Source of the DNA: Neoceratodus forsteri
Lineage: Eukaryota; Chordata; Ceratodontiformes; Ceratodontidae
Assembly: GCA_016271365.2 (NCBI GenBank)
Contig: CM057459.1
Location: 488,139,501-488,203,500, forward strand
Direction of reading: 5' to 3'
DNA length: 64,000 nt
Within the stretch, counting starts at the first letter, position 1. The number at the start of each line of letters is the position of its first letter. This document shows, in pieces, positions 53,036 through 63,835 of this stretch. Under the pieces are notes generated by a model, which made no database searches, was not told the DNA's origin, and was given only the letters and a program-made list of their open reading frames with translations. The position numbers and the translations under genes are program-made.

Positions 53036-55455
53036 ACTAACATACTATTTGCCAGCAGATTAGGCCTTACGGTCTATCAAGTCTGCTCGAACCTTAGATC
53101 CTTAGTTGGGTGCCGAGGCCCTCCCATCCCTTGTGCTCCAGAAACCCCTATCATCCATCCCCACCCTCCTGGGACAGGCCATCATCTGATACATCCACTT
53201 TCTGTGTCTGTCCCACCCTCTCTTGAAGCCCTCCACTGAGGATCTCTGAACCAGCTCACCAGGCAGTGCATTCCAAGGGTCCATCACCCTCTCAGTGAAA
53301 AACCTCCTCCTCCCCTCACCCTTCCACCTTCCAACTTCAAACCATGCCCTCTGGTGATACCTCCTGCTTTAGTCTAAAGATCCCTCCATGTTTACCTTAT
53401 TTATTCCCTTGAGGTACTTGAAGACCTCAATCATGTCCCCTCTCTCTCTCTCCTCCAATGAAAACAGGCAGAGCTCCTCCAAGTCTGTCCTCATCGTCAA
53501 TCCCTAGCCCTCGTGATCATCTTAGTTGCCCTCCTCTGTACCCTCCAGGAGCTGATGTCCTCTTCAAGTGTGGTCTCCAGTACTGTACAGTACTCAAGGT
53601 GTGGTCTAACCAGTCCATTGTACAGTGGCAGAATCACTTCCTTGCTCCTAGAGGTGATCCCCCTTATGATGCATCCCAACATCCTGTTTGCCTTGCTAGC
53701 CACTCTCCTGCACTGCTCAGAGTTATTCATACATGCATCCACCATGACCCCAAGGTCTTTTTCCCCTATTGAGGCCTCCAGCACCTCCCCTCCAAGGGTG
53801 TACCTGTGTTTAGGGTTTCCCCGACCAAGATGCAACACCTTGCACTTAGTGATATTGAAACTTAATTTCCATGTGTGAGTCCAGCTTTCCAGGGTGTCCA
53901 GGTCCCCTTGCAGGGCCAACCTCCCCTCTTCTCCCTCAACTACTGCTCCCATCTTGAAGTCATCTGTGAAGAGACTCATTTCACACCCTATACCCTCCCT
54001 GATGTCCGATATGTATGCATTAAACAGGATTGGACCCAGGACCGAGCCCTGCGGTACCACAATACCAACCCCTCTAGGGTTCGAGAGATCCCCACAGACC
54101 ACTACTCTCTGGGTGCATCCAGCTAGCCAGTTTTCAATCCATCTGACCATCAAAGGGTCTACTCCTAACCCCATCAGTTTCTCCACCAGACCATTGTGAG
54201 GGACAGAGTCAAACGCCTTGCTGAAGTCCAAGAATAATACATCCACAGGCTTTCCCCTGTCCAGTTCTGATGTTGCCCATTCATAGAACTCCACAAGATT
54301 GGTTTGACATGATCTACCTGGCACAAACCCATGTTGCCGACTATCCAGACCTCCCACCTCCTCCAAGTACACTCCCAATCGTTCCTTTAGTATACTCTCC
54401 ATTAATTTTCCCACCACCGAGGTCAAACTGATGGGTCTATAGTTACCTGGTACTTCCCTTGACCCCACTTTATGGATTGGCACCACATGTGCCTCTCGCC
54501 AATCCCTAGGTACCCTCCCTGTCTCAAGTGACCTGTTGAAGAGCTCCACCAGAGGTGCAGCCAGTATGTCCGCCAATTCCCATAGTACTCTCAGATGAAT
54601 GCCATCCGACCCAGGAGTTGTCTTTCTTTAGGGCCTTGAAGGCTAACCACACCCTTTTGGCGGAGATAGCATCATCCATCCCCTCAACCTTACTGGCCTT
54701 TTTATCCTTATCCAGATGTGACACCCCTGGGGTACCTCTCCCTCCCTCTTGCTCCATTTCTGTTGCTCCCCTGATCCCACTCACTGCCACTTCTATCCCC
54801 TTCGTGCCTTGCTTTGTAGATATCCCATCCCCCTCACTAGTGAACACAGAGGCAAAGTACTAGTTAAATAGCTCTGCCTGGTCCCTCGCCTCTTCCACCC
54901 ACCCTCCTTCTAATCTCAATCTGCTGAGATGGCCCTTAGTTTTCTCCACTCCCAATGTACTGGAAGAACCCTTTTCCCTCCTTGTATCCCCTGTGCCAGC
55001 CACTGCTCTTTACTGGACTTTGCTCCCCTCACCATACGGGTGACTTTTCTAGATGCAAGATGGTACATTTCCTTATCTCTATCCCCTCTTGTTGTTTTAT
55101 ATTTTTTGTAGGCCGCCTTCTTTTCTCTGACTGCTACCTGTACCTCACTGGACCACCAGCATGGTTTATGTGACCTTGCTCCCTTACGTTTCAACTTAGC
55201 GCAGATCCTGACTGCCTCATGAAGTCCCGGTTTTATGACCTCCCATCTCCTTTCCACACTTGTCATTGATGTAATCCCCTTCAAGTGATCCTTGAGAATA
55301 TTTCCCATGCCCTCAAAGTCTGCCCCCCTGAAGTCCACTGCCAGTGTCCTAGATCTCACCCACCTCCCCCCATGCCTATTTGAAACCAGACAGTATTGTG
55401 GTAACTCCCAGTCAGGGGTCCTGTACAACCAGGTCCCTTACCAGATCTCCATCTG
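53036..55455 (-). mobile_element. CR1 LINE of a second subfamily, 5'-truncated in the endonuclease
   Basis: The 3' end at about 53036 has a CR1 3'-UTR (GGCCTTACGGTCTATCAAGT on the plus strand) distinct from that of the neighbour. It encodes the end of the endonuclease, the linker, reverse transcriptase and C-terminus. It is truncated where a TA microsatellite begins (55461). Confidence 0.88.
53102..55428 (-). pseudogene. CR1 ORF2 (second subfamily), long nearly intact reverse transcriptase
   Basis: Linker 55428-54916 (FRGADFEGMGNILKDHLKG, KPCWWSSEVQVAVREKKAAY). Fingers and palm lie in one open frame of about 359 codons (54576-53497): VPRDWREAHVVPIHKVGSRE, NYRPISLTSVVGKLMESILK, VDVLFLDFSKAFDSVPHNGL (first Asp), VVPQGSVLGPILFNAYISDI and MSLFTDDFKMGAVVEGEEG. 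The usual FADDTK is FTDDFK, with both catalytic Asp kept but two neighbours changed. NRMLGCIIRGITSRSKEVIL and LVRPHLEYCTVL follow. A frame change leads to the C-terminal MMDPWNALPGELVQRSSVEG (53287-53102). Inactive through truncation and frame changes. Confidence 0.85.
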
Positions 55456-55459
55456 CCAG

Positions 55460-55460
<1 letters not shown>

Positions 55461-55498
<38 letters not shown>
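55461..55498. repeat. (TA)n microsatellite
   Basis: TA dinucleotides at the truncated 5' end of the CR1. Confidence 0.95.
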
Positions 55499-55501
<3 letters not shown>

Positions 55502-56139
55502 CTTCCTTTGTGTGGTGTGTTCTTACCCTTTATGCACTGTGCTGGGTTATTAAGAATATGACAGTTCTGCCCAAGACCTGTTGAGGAAGTGATGTCAGAA
55601 CCTTGGCTATAAAGGAAACATCACGCCTGGGGGGGTGGGGTGCGGAGAAGGGTGGGTGGGTAGTCCACAACCACTGGTGACTGTTAGAAGAAATCAAATA
55701 CACCACTGCTCCACCACCCTGGTGAGTATTGCCCTTTATAGTAATTCAGCTAATCTCCAGTAACTGATTTGTCAACTATTTAAAAGTAATTTGATGCAAA
55801 CTGTTACAGAATACTAGTAGACAGTCCAGTTAGCCACAAAGAAAAATCAAATATGCAGTTACTTCAACCCTTCTGAAGTTGCTCACAAGATAAGTAGTTT
55901 TAAAAAACCCCTTTCTGATTTAAAAATGAAATTAAACACAAAGCAATACCAATGTAAGACTGTAAAGTAAGGAAAACTTCCCTCAGATGTAAGTAAGAGA
56001 GATCAGTTGCAGATTTCTAGTCCAATATAGTATATCCCATGCAACTTCTCAGTTGTTTCAAAGCACAGCCTGTTACACCACTTGAAGAGATGGGCATATA
56101 AGACTACAGTCCCCTGAGGATTAAATAAACATTTTATGC

Positions 56140-56186
<47 letters not shown>

Positions 56187-56844
56187 TTTCAGAATGTTGA
56201 TTTTACATTAGGAGCTAAGGAGTGCTCTGGACTGTTTATATCCATAAAAATATATGCCTATTTTGTGAGCACTATGTATTTCAAAAAGTTCTCAGACACT
56301 ATTGCACAACCCAGATAAACCCAGGTAAACTAGACAAAAGAAGACTGGCTCATAAACTCTTCATACACCACAGGCAGAGATAAGTTAAAGGAATTATAAT
56401 CTGCAACTGTGATTAACAGTTGGTTCCCTAATAGCGTAGTTGCTGGCAAACCTACAGGCATCCATTGCAGAGATGATCATGGATGCACAACTACAGAACA
56501 AAAGCTCAAAGACTATATATTTCACATTTTAAAGAACCACAGAAGCAAAAAGTGCTACATTGCAGAATCTGAAAAAGCATATCCCCATTAAATCTTATAA
56601 CAAAAAGTAGATTTCTATGTTACTTCATTTTAAAGTTATTAGCCATTTTGTAACCCTGATTTCACTACCTATTCAAAACAGCCTGTTTCAGTGAAGAACT
56701 GCTGCTGATGTCATATATGGGAATCACAGTCTAGTATTCCTTGTCAGCAAGCTTATAGGACCTGTTTCTCCAAAGTTTTAAAAATCATGTAAAATAGTTG
56801 TCAAAAGTAAAACAGGGAAAAACAGACATAGAGATGTAGCAATG
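55499..56844. other. no gene recognised; (TG)n at 56138-56182
   Basis: Unique-looking sequence. GGCTATAAAGGAAAC near 55605 is TATA-like but has no coding sequence after it. A TG microsatellite lies at 56138-56182. Confidence 0.4.
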
Positions 56845-56849
56845 AAAAG

Positions 56850-57790
56850 GCTTTAATAACACTGGTAATAAACAGAAGTGGGACAATAGGGCAACTGTGT
56901 ACGGTGCAAACAAGGGACTAGAGAGGGTCAGGGGAGGCAGGGATAGGGTACAGGGGCTATACAATAGGATGTGAGGATGGGCAGGGCAACAGAGGAAGGA
57001 CAGGGCAAACAGGGGCTGCGCCCCAATGATGAGGGGCTATGGTCATCCATGTAATGTCACCACCAGCTGGTGCATCTCCCTCTGAACTACCACCGTTTTG
57101 CACAGCAGCCACACAAACAATGACAACATCCCCCACTAGGGGACCATTATGCTGCACAGGTCCCTCACCACCCTGCCCATCCTCTGCTGCTGCTGTACCC
57201 TGGGCAGACCTAGGAGAAGGGACAGAGCAGGCAATAAGTGACATGCCCAAATGAGCCCCAGTCCACCCACAGTGTGCACTGAACTGTGGAGGCACACACC
57301 AGTGGATGGACCAACTGCGCAACTGCAACCAGCAGCATTGTGCATGTCAGCCATGCAGGACATGCTGTGACCACCAGGACAGTATCTGCCCCCCGGAAGT
57401 GGCACACACTGTGCATCTATATGCCCACTACAGGTACACCCTGTGCATGTATGACACATGCACATACTAACCTGGCTGTGGCACAGACCCACGCAACACA
57501 TGTGCCTGTAGCCATTGCAGCCTCTTCAGATCCCTGAGGACCAGGTCACCATAGCAGTGTCTCCACTGCTCCACACTGCGCTGAACCCCCATGCTGTGCT
57601 CAGGGCCATGGCCACATGGGCACACACCTCATCCAGTGCCTGCTGCAATGGGACCTGCCCAAACAGCTGGGGTGCAAAGGGCTCAACTAGTGCAAGAAGG
57701 TTGCATATCTCTACATCAGACCAATTGACTGCCCAATTTGTGATAGCAGTGTGTGGCATAGCTGTGGTACTAATCAAGTGTTGGACATGT
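56850..57790 (-). pseudogene. SANT/Myb-like (trihelix-type) DNA-binding protein, Harbinger accessory
   Basis: The minus strand from 57777 reads NWSDVEICNLLALVEPFAPQ, then LDEVCAHVAMALSTAWG. A one-base shift near 57595 leads to VQRSVEQWRHCYGDLVLRDL. Together these form the W..E...LL...W..VA..L....R...Q...K. pattern of a SANT/Myb-like domain, such as Harbinger-encoded partners use to bring the transposase to DNA ends. A low-complexity Gly/Ala-rich C-terminal stretch (RSAQGTAAAEDGQGGEGP, 57328-56957) and an ATTAAA/AATAAA-like signal at about 56850-56870 follow. Frameshifted, so inactive. The link to the C-terminal stretch is inference. Confidence 0.5.
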
Positions 57791-58548
57791 TATGGCCCAC
57801 ACAGCACACACATGGTGCAGCACGTGGACATTGCACAATAGCGTACTGTTGTACATGACCGCACAGCATGTGGATGCGTAATTGGCATACGCTGTGGAGG
57901 TGTATTGTGCAGCACCATGCATGCACACAATGGCATGGCCTGGCAGGTGCATGAGATCATGTTCATGACCCCAGCAGCACAGGGCATGACCCTGCACAGT
58001 GATGCATATGATCCTGGCCTGCACGGTAAGTGGTATAGCACATCATGAGCAACTGCGCCATGGGACAGTGCGCTGTGATGCACACGAATGCATGATAGGT
58101 GGCCAGCACTGAATGCGCACTGGGGGCATATCATGCAATGCAGATGGTCATGTGATAGGCTAATACACCTGTGTGCACATGTGCACACTGCAGTCCCATG
58201 CACCGTGCATGTGCAGAATATGCACCGCACAATTGCTCCAGCACAACATGATTGAGCACGGCGCAATAACATGATAGTCAGTCGCCATATGGAAATCACC
58301 TCCTTAGCCTATGCGTGGCTCAACAGGGTTCATTAGCATATCATTACCATTGCACACAGGCTCATTTGCATGCATTGCACCTTATAAGTGGCATGACACA
58401 ACACAGGTCATGGACTGGTATTGCAGATTGGTTGGTAGGGGGATGCTAATGCTGGGATTGAGAGGCCCATAAGTACACTGCAATGGAGCACTGTACTGTG
58501 TCATGCTGCCACTGACCTCCAGTGCTGTCACTGTCCACAGGTAGCAGA

Positions 58549-60352
58549 ATGTCCGAGGCTGAGTGAGAGGAGGAGCATTGGCCTGCCCGCAAGTGTAAGA
58601 CCAATTTCACTAAAAAGGAGCAGCAGGCCCTGTCTGAGGCCTACCTCAACAGGAAGGACCTGCTGAGTGGTGTCAAGGGTACAACACAGGAGAGGTCAGC
58701 TGGGTGGGATGCAGTGGCCACCTATGTGAATGCCCATGGCAGACACCAGAGGAACACACAGGAGTGCTGCAATAAGGTGGGGATGGACAAGCACCACACC
58801 AAGGAGATGGTGGCAGTCATCAGGGCATCATGCAGCAGGACTGGTGGAGGACCATCCACTAAACCAGCACTGATGGTGATGGAGGAGATGGTGGCAGCCA
58901 CCATCAGTCATGCTGCCATAGAGGGCATTCCTGGTGGTGGATTTCAGATGTGTGGCAGCCCTTCACAGAACAGTGAGTCAACACACAACATGCATGGGTG
59001 GCAGTTATGGGATGTACCATGCAGGTGGGCCTGCCACCATGCTGCATGGCCCATGTGTGCATTGCCTGCAGCTGTGCATGGTGCACCAGCGGATGATGGC
59101 CACGGTAGCATGCACCTCTGAGTGCGGGTAGCACCTGCATGGGTGCTACACCACCACTGACTCTGTGTTCCTCCTTTCCAGCACCATCAAGTCTCTGTAG
59201 AGCTGTCCAGGAAGAGGAGGATGCAGACCTGGGACTAAAAGAGGTAGTACCATCAACAGCCATGGGCATCCATGTCAGGGACTGGCCACAACGCAACAGT
59301 GTGGGGCTGTTGAACATCCTAGGGCTGGAGTCATATGATGTGCTGTCAGAGCTCCTGCTGGGTGAGAGCCTGTCTGTGCTGTGCACAGGTACCAAGCTGG
59401 CAGATGCGTCCAACTCTGATGATGATAGCACTCTGATCCTGGACAGCGCAGGGCATGTGGTGCCCACCATGGTCCAAGGACAGATGCAGGCAACATTGGG
59501 GCCCAGTGCTGTGCCTGCAGCTGCGCATCTGCCCCCTGTCCATGCTGGCACAGTGGTGTGTGATGCCACTGCTGTGTTTGACAAAGGGGGAGTGCTGTTG
59601 TGGGTTTGGCCGCGCTGGGCACAGACCAGCAGATGACTGGGCAGCAGTGGCAGAATGCAGTCACCACTGAGCAGCATTTCACAGGGGCCACCGCTGGTGT
59701 GCCCATTGCCACACTACCCCCTGTGTGGTCCCCTGTGCAGTGTCCACCTGAGCAGGGAACTGACCAGCATGCCACGTCACCCCCAGCAGGCTGGCATCAG
59801 GATCAGGATGCGTAGGATGCTGACTGACTGGCAGAGAACACCTGGCTGCTGCGGGCATCCATAGACAACAGGGCACTGCTTGTCATGGAGATCCATGCAC
59901 TGCAGACTGAGGTGCATCAGCTGGCTGAGTGTCAGGACAGTGGATGTGCACAGCTCATCGATGAGCTCCGCCAGCTGCAGGAGGCCATGACTGCATCTCT
60001 GGACCACATGACCGGTACCTTTGCAGCTGGGTTTGCATCGCTGGCAGCCACTGGGCATGGCCATGCACATGGGACCCCCCACAGTGCGATATCAACTCCA
60101 CAGTCCCAGCATCTGGTGACCCCAGCATGGCACATGCCGGACTCTGACATGGCCATCCCCAAAACTCCCGGTGTGGGCCTGTTCAGCTGGCTTTACACCC
60201 CAGCAAGAACCCAGTCATGTTCTAAGGCATCCACTCATGCGAGTGTGTTGAACACTCCCCTGGTGGCTGTTGCACAGCCCCTGGCTGCTGACCGGCCTTG
60301 GCGCACCTGCCCATGTGTCCATGACAGACATGGTACTGCACAGTTGTCCTGA
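58549..60352 (+). pseudogene. NAIF1-like Myb/SANT accessory gene of Harbinger, two exons
   Basis: An ATG at 58549 opens MSEAE, then a TGA, then KCKTNFTKKEQQALSEAYLN, WDAVATYVNAHGRHQRNTQE and CCNKVGMDKHHTKEMVAVIR. This is the Trp/helix pattern of the Myb-like domain in NAIF1 and Harbinger partners. Exon 1 would end at 58972 before GTGAGT, and exon 2 begin at 59182 after TTCCTCCTTTCCAG; the joined phase stays open (TPSSLCRAVQEEEDADLGLK). Exon 2 runs to 59636. A frame change near 59595 leads to a segment with TAG and TGA stops (59813, 59822), then LLVMEIHALQTEVHQLAE (coiled coil) to the end at 60352. Inactive, but the intron borders look genuine. Confidence 0.7.
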
Positions 60353-60543
60353 TATGTGTGTTTCCCTTCCCCACTGTCCACTGCTACTGTCCAGTGCACA
60401 CTTGGGTGGTGGTGGTGCCCCATGCATGTGGTAGTGTGCATGTGTGGTATGTGGTGCACCTGTGTGTGCTGGCCAGGCTGCTGGGCCTTGTGGCATGGGT
60501 GTGATGAGGGCAGCTCTGTGCTGGTTGTGCCTGTGCACTGGTG

Positions 60544-61965
60544 TCATGCATCTGATCCATGCCATGTCCTGCAGCCCATGTGTGTGTGCCCGTACTTGTG
60601 CAGTGTGTGTCTGTGTGGCACTGTATCCACTGTGCGTGCTGTGTGTGTCTGTGTCCCTGCATGCATCCCTATGTGCCCATCCAGCCCTGTGGGTGGGGTG
60701 GTGGTCTGTGCAGCCCCTGTATGTATGTTGTTACACTTACCTGTGTTTTCCATAATGCTCCTATGTGATGGTTGCCCTGTGCCTCCTGGCCTCCACAGCC
60801 AGCATGGGGTCCCACCTCCCCATGGGAGACTGCACACCCCCCTCTGACCCACCTTCACCACCCTCCTACTGCTGTCACCCTTATCCACCTGGATGGCTAT
60901 CCCACAGTCAATGGCCATGTTGTGCAGCATGCAACAGGCCAGGAACAGGCCACAGGCTTACAATGGGCTGTATTGTAGGGCACCATCTGACCTGTTTAGG
61001 CAACAGAACTGCATCTTGAGCATGCCAAAGACATGCACAATGACATCATGTGTGGCAGTGTGTGCCTCATTGTATCTCTCCTGTGTGGGAGAGGAAGGTC
61101 ACCGGTAGGGGGTGACCAGCCAGGGCCTCAACTGGTATGCGCTGTCACCTGTGTTGGGAGAGAGTTTGGTTATCTCTGTGCTGTGCTTGTGCCAGCCCTT
61201 CGCCCCTGCTGCCCTCTGCCTCCTGCACCCCACCACCCCTGTGTCTTCACCTTCCTCCCTCAGCATTGCTGCATCTGCCTCCATCCTCTTGCCTTGATCA
61301 TCTAACAGATGCCCAATGGGGATGTCCCCACACTTGAATCTCTGGCACAGTATGGAACTGTGCCAGATGTAGGCATTGTTTACACTCCCAGGGTGTGTGG
61401 CGCAGACATTGATGATGCGTCCCATGGCATTGCATGCCACCTGGCAGTTGATAGAGGGGTATCCCTTATGGTTAATGTATGCCACCTCCTTGGGGCCAGG
61501 TGGTGTGTGTATTGCCATGTGGGTGCTGTCTATGGCCCCTAGCATGTGTGCCATCCTTTGGAAGTCCAGCATGTTTGCTGTATGCTCTACCTGTTTGCTT
61601 GGGAATCATATGAACTCTGAAGCATGTGGCAGCAGAGCATTGAGGAACTGTATGAGGAGGTGGGATGTGACCGACTGGGTAATCCCTGTGGTGGCACCCA
61701 TTGGTCTCTGGAAGGTGCCTATGGCAAGCAAGCACATCACTGCTGTCACCTTGGTCTCCACAGACATGGCATGACTCTGTCTGGTGGGTGCCTGCAGCTC
61801 ATCTCTGCACAGCTCACAGAGCTGCCTCAGAATTGCCCTGTTCAGGTGGTACTGGTCCACAATCTCCACATCACCATAGTCCTCAAAGGTGAGGTGGGCA
61901 AGGTACCATCTGTGTTGGGCATACCACCTAGGGGCCCTTCATCGGCCATGTTGTTGTTCCTCCCT
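60544..61965 (-). pseudogene. Harbinger (HARBI1-like) DDE transposase, inactive
   Basis: Cut-and-paste transposase. From about 61920 it reads WYLAHLTFEDYGDVEIVDQY, LNRAILRQLCELCRDELQ, and MCLLAIGTFQRPMG. After a TGA at 61606 come MLDFQRMAHMLGAIDSTHMA (first catalytic Asp in AIDSTH), GYPSINCQVACNAMGRIINV, PGSVNNAYIWHSS and LSPNTGDSAYQLRPWLVTPY (second Asp in GDSAY). After a TGA at 61099 comes YNEAHTATHDVIVHVFGMLK, where the family has VIERTFG: the catalytic Glu is Val. A TAA at 60958 and CCMLHNMAIDCGIAI follow. One frame holds throughout apart from three stops and an N-terminal shift, so decay is by point change. Confidence 0.85.
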
Positions 61966-62334
61966 CCTTCTCACACTACTCACTACCTGCTCCACCAAAC
62001 ATGGTGCTGAGTCCATGGTGCATGGCTTAATGCTCAGGGTTGCACATCTGCTGTGTTTGTGTTTGAGCCTGTTTTTATAGGCACAAGTCTGACTGAAGCA
62101 TCCTGTGGTTTGCTTCTGACTTGCGCCACGGATTTGGGTAGAATATGCCATTGCACAACATATTCATGGGAACGCCCCCTTGTACTTGTGCTACATACAT
62201 TACATTTATGTCATGGTGCAATGAGACTTGCGCCGTACAGCCGCAGTGGTTGAATATCGCTCTGCAGTGCAAGTCTGTAGTTGGACAGGTGCAACTCAGT
62301 TGTGCCATGTGTAACTACTCTGAATATCTGGCCC

Positions 62335-62394
62335 ATAGTAGATATGTCACAATCACTCTGGAACTCATTTAGAATGTTCAGCCTCAGTACCAGT
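62335..62394. other. short spacer
   Basis: Nothing recognised. Confidence 0.3.
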
Positions 62395-62875
62395 ACTAAC
62401 TATATTCAAATCCAAATAACTTTAAATTGAAAAAAGATAGCATAGTACAGTGAGCATGAAAGTTGTTCAGCACAAAATTATCTACAAAATGAGTAGTGTT
62501 TCATTTATATATCCCATATAGATTTATTTATAGTTAGCAAAAAACAGCAGAACATTCATTTTTTTTTACTTTTTGACAACCAAATGCAAATAACTTTAAA
62601 ATGAAAAATAATAACATGTACTGTGAGCATAGAAGTTGTTCAGCTCACAAAAATCTACAAAATGAGTGGTGTTTCATTTATAGATACCTTTTATTTTTTT
62701 TTTTTGTAATTAGCAAAACAAAACCAGCACAAAATTCAATTTGTATCCACTTTTCGACAAACAAATGCAAATAACTTTAAAATGAAAAATGTAGCATGGT
62801 ACTGTCAGCATGGCATTTGCTCAGCACAAAGATTTCTACAAAATGAGTAGTGTTTCATTTAATGGCAACCTCTGC
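62395..62875 (+). repeat. tandem repeat, period about 182 bp, 2.6 copies
   Basis: GCAAATAACTTTAAAATGAAAA-type blocks lie at about 62403, 62585 and 62767, each followed by a TACTGTGAGCAT-type and a CTACAAAATGAGTAGTGTTTC-type block. The units are 80-90 percent alike by eye. Confidence 0.8.
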
Positions 62876-63002
62876 ACTAGGCGGGCATACACTAGGAAAG
62901 TTAACAAAAAGTCCCAGAAATTATCATTTAAAGAAAAGATAAACAGTCAAAAGCAAATGTCCCTGAACTGACAGAAAGCATCCCTACTGCATAAATAAAA
63001 TA

Positions 63003-63157
63003 TACAATGGTAAGCTTTCAGATAAATGATTTATCTACACTTGTACTGTTTGACCTCAGACACCTCACTTGTGGCCAGTCGTGAGGTTAACCGAGGTCAA
63101 GCAGCACTTGTGCAGATAAATCATTTATCTGACGGCCCACCATTGCATAGCTCTTAT
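63003..63157. mobile_element. short foldback element, about 155 bp
   Basis: CAATGGTAAGCTTTCAGATA / AATGATTTATCTACACTTGT / TTGACCTCAG on the left matches the inverse of TGAGGTTAACCGAGGTCAAG / ACTTGTGCAGATAAATCATT / TATCTGACGGCCCACCATTG on the right. Stem about 65 bp. Non-coding. Confidence 0.75.
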
Positions 63158-63212
63158 TTAATACAGTACACTTAATGTGCATAGTATCAGCAGCAGCACA
63201 CAACACAAATAT

Positions 63213-63252
63213 TGCAGGAGACATTTCACTTGTTGAGAGCTTCATCCAGCGA
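63213..63252 (-). ncRNA. possible degenerate hammerhead-ribozyme-like motif
   Basis: The minus strand reads CTGGATGAAGCT, then CTCAACA, AGTGAAATGTC. This resembles the CUGAUGA ... GAAA ... GUC core of the minimal hammerheads known from Penelope-like elements, with one extra G in CTGATGA and a weak 3-bp stem II. No clear stem I. It lies downstream of the Penelope-like coding end, where such motifs are expected. Confidence 0.25.
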
Positions 63253-63581
63253 TAGGGTTATAGAGCACAGGCCCCCGTAAATATTCATCAAACACTGACA
63301 TCACGTATTGTACCACATAGTACCTAATGCAAATCCATTACCATAAATACAAATAATAAAGCACTCTCAAAGACATTAGAGTACATACAAAAGCAGATCT
63401 TTTGAAAGTCGGGATGAATTTTAAAACACATGGTCATTTCTTTTGTATAAAGGTACTAATAAAATCTTCTAGAAAAATTCATTGTTAGCAAATATGCCCG
63501 GCTCATAGCATAGAAAGTCTGCTAATTAAATAATGCAATACAGTATGCTGTGCTTTTTGCTAAACCTTTGAATGAATACCA

Positions 63582-63812
63582 TGGAGTCAGACAAATATTT
63601 TGCTACAGACATAACTAAATATTTTTAGTTAGACAGAGGAAAGAGAGTCCTACAAGAGTTATTACGTGATCCACCCATACTTTCAGATGATACTGATTAT
63701 CTATCTTGGGATCAACATGTGGATACCATTGTTCTACTGATACAGATAGATAAAGATAGAAATTTAGCTCCTCAAGAATTACAAAAAGAGACAGATAGTA
63801 AACAGTATTAAA
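63582..63812 (+). pseudogene. short open segment of unknown origin
   Basis: An ATG at 63582 opens MESDKYFATDITKYF, then TAG, then LDRGKRVLQELLRDPPILSD and DTDYLSWDQHVDTIVLLIQI, closing at 63812. The composition is protein-like (acidic and leucine-rich) with only one stop in 76 codons. I do not recognise it; it may be part of a retroelement lying opposite the Penelope-like tail. Confidence 0.25.
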
Positions 63813-63835
63813 GCTGAATATATTTTATTATGACA

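Larger units (their letters stand above)
56845..62334. mobile_element. decayed Harbinger DNA transposon with three genes
   Basis: Continuous TGCA/CATG-rich sequence holding a SANT-type gene (minus), a NAIF1/Myb-type gene (plus) and a DDE transposase (minus). The right end reads GAATATCTGGCCC at 62322-62334, the inverse of the GGCCCAGATATTC end of the palindromic element at 43282. No matching left end was found near 56845, or anywhere from there to 58400, so the left border is where this composition begins and may be a truncation. It could also be two related elements side by side. Confidence 0.7.

Noticed and set aside
57790..58299. 169-codon minus-strand open frame upstream of the SANT-type gene
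   Set aside because: Cys/His/Met-rich product of TGCA/CATG-rich DNA. No domain seen and no continuity with the SANT reading frame.
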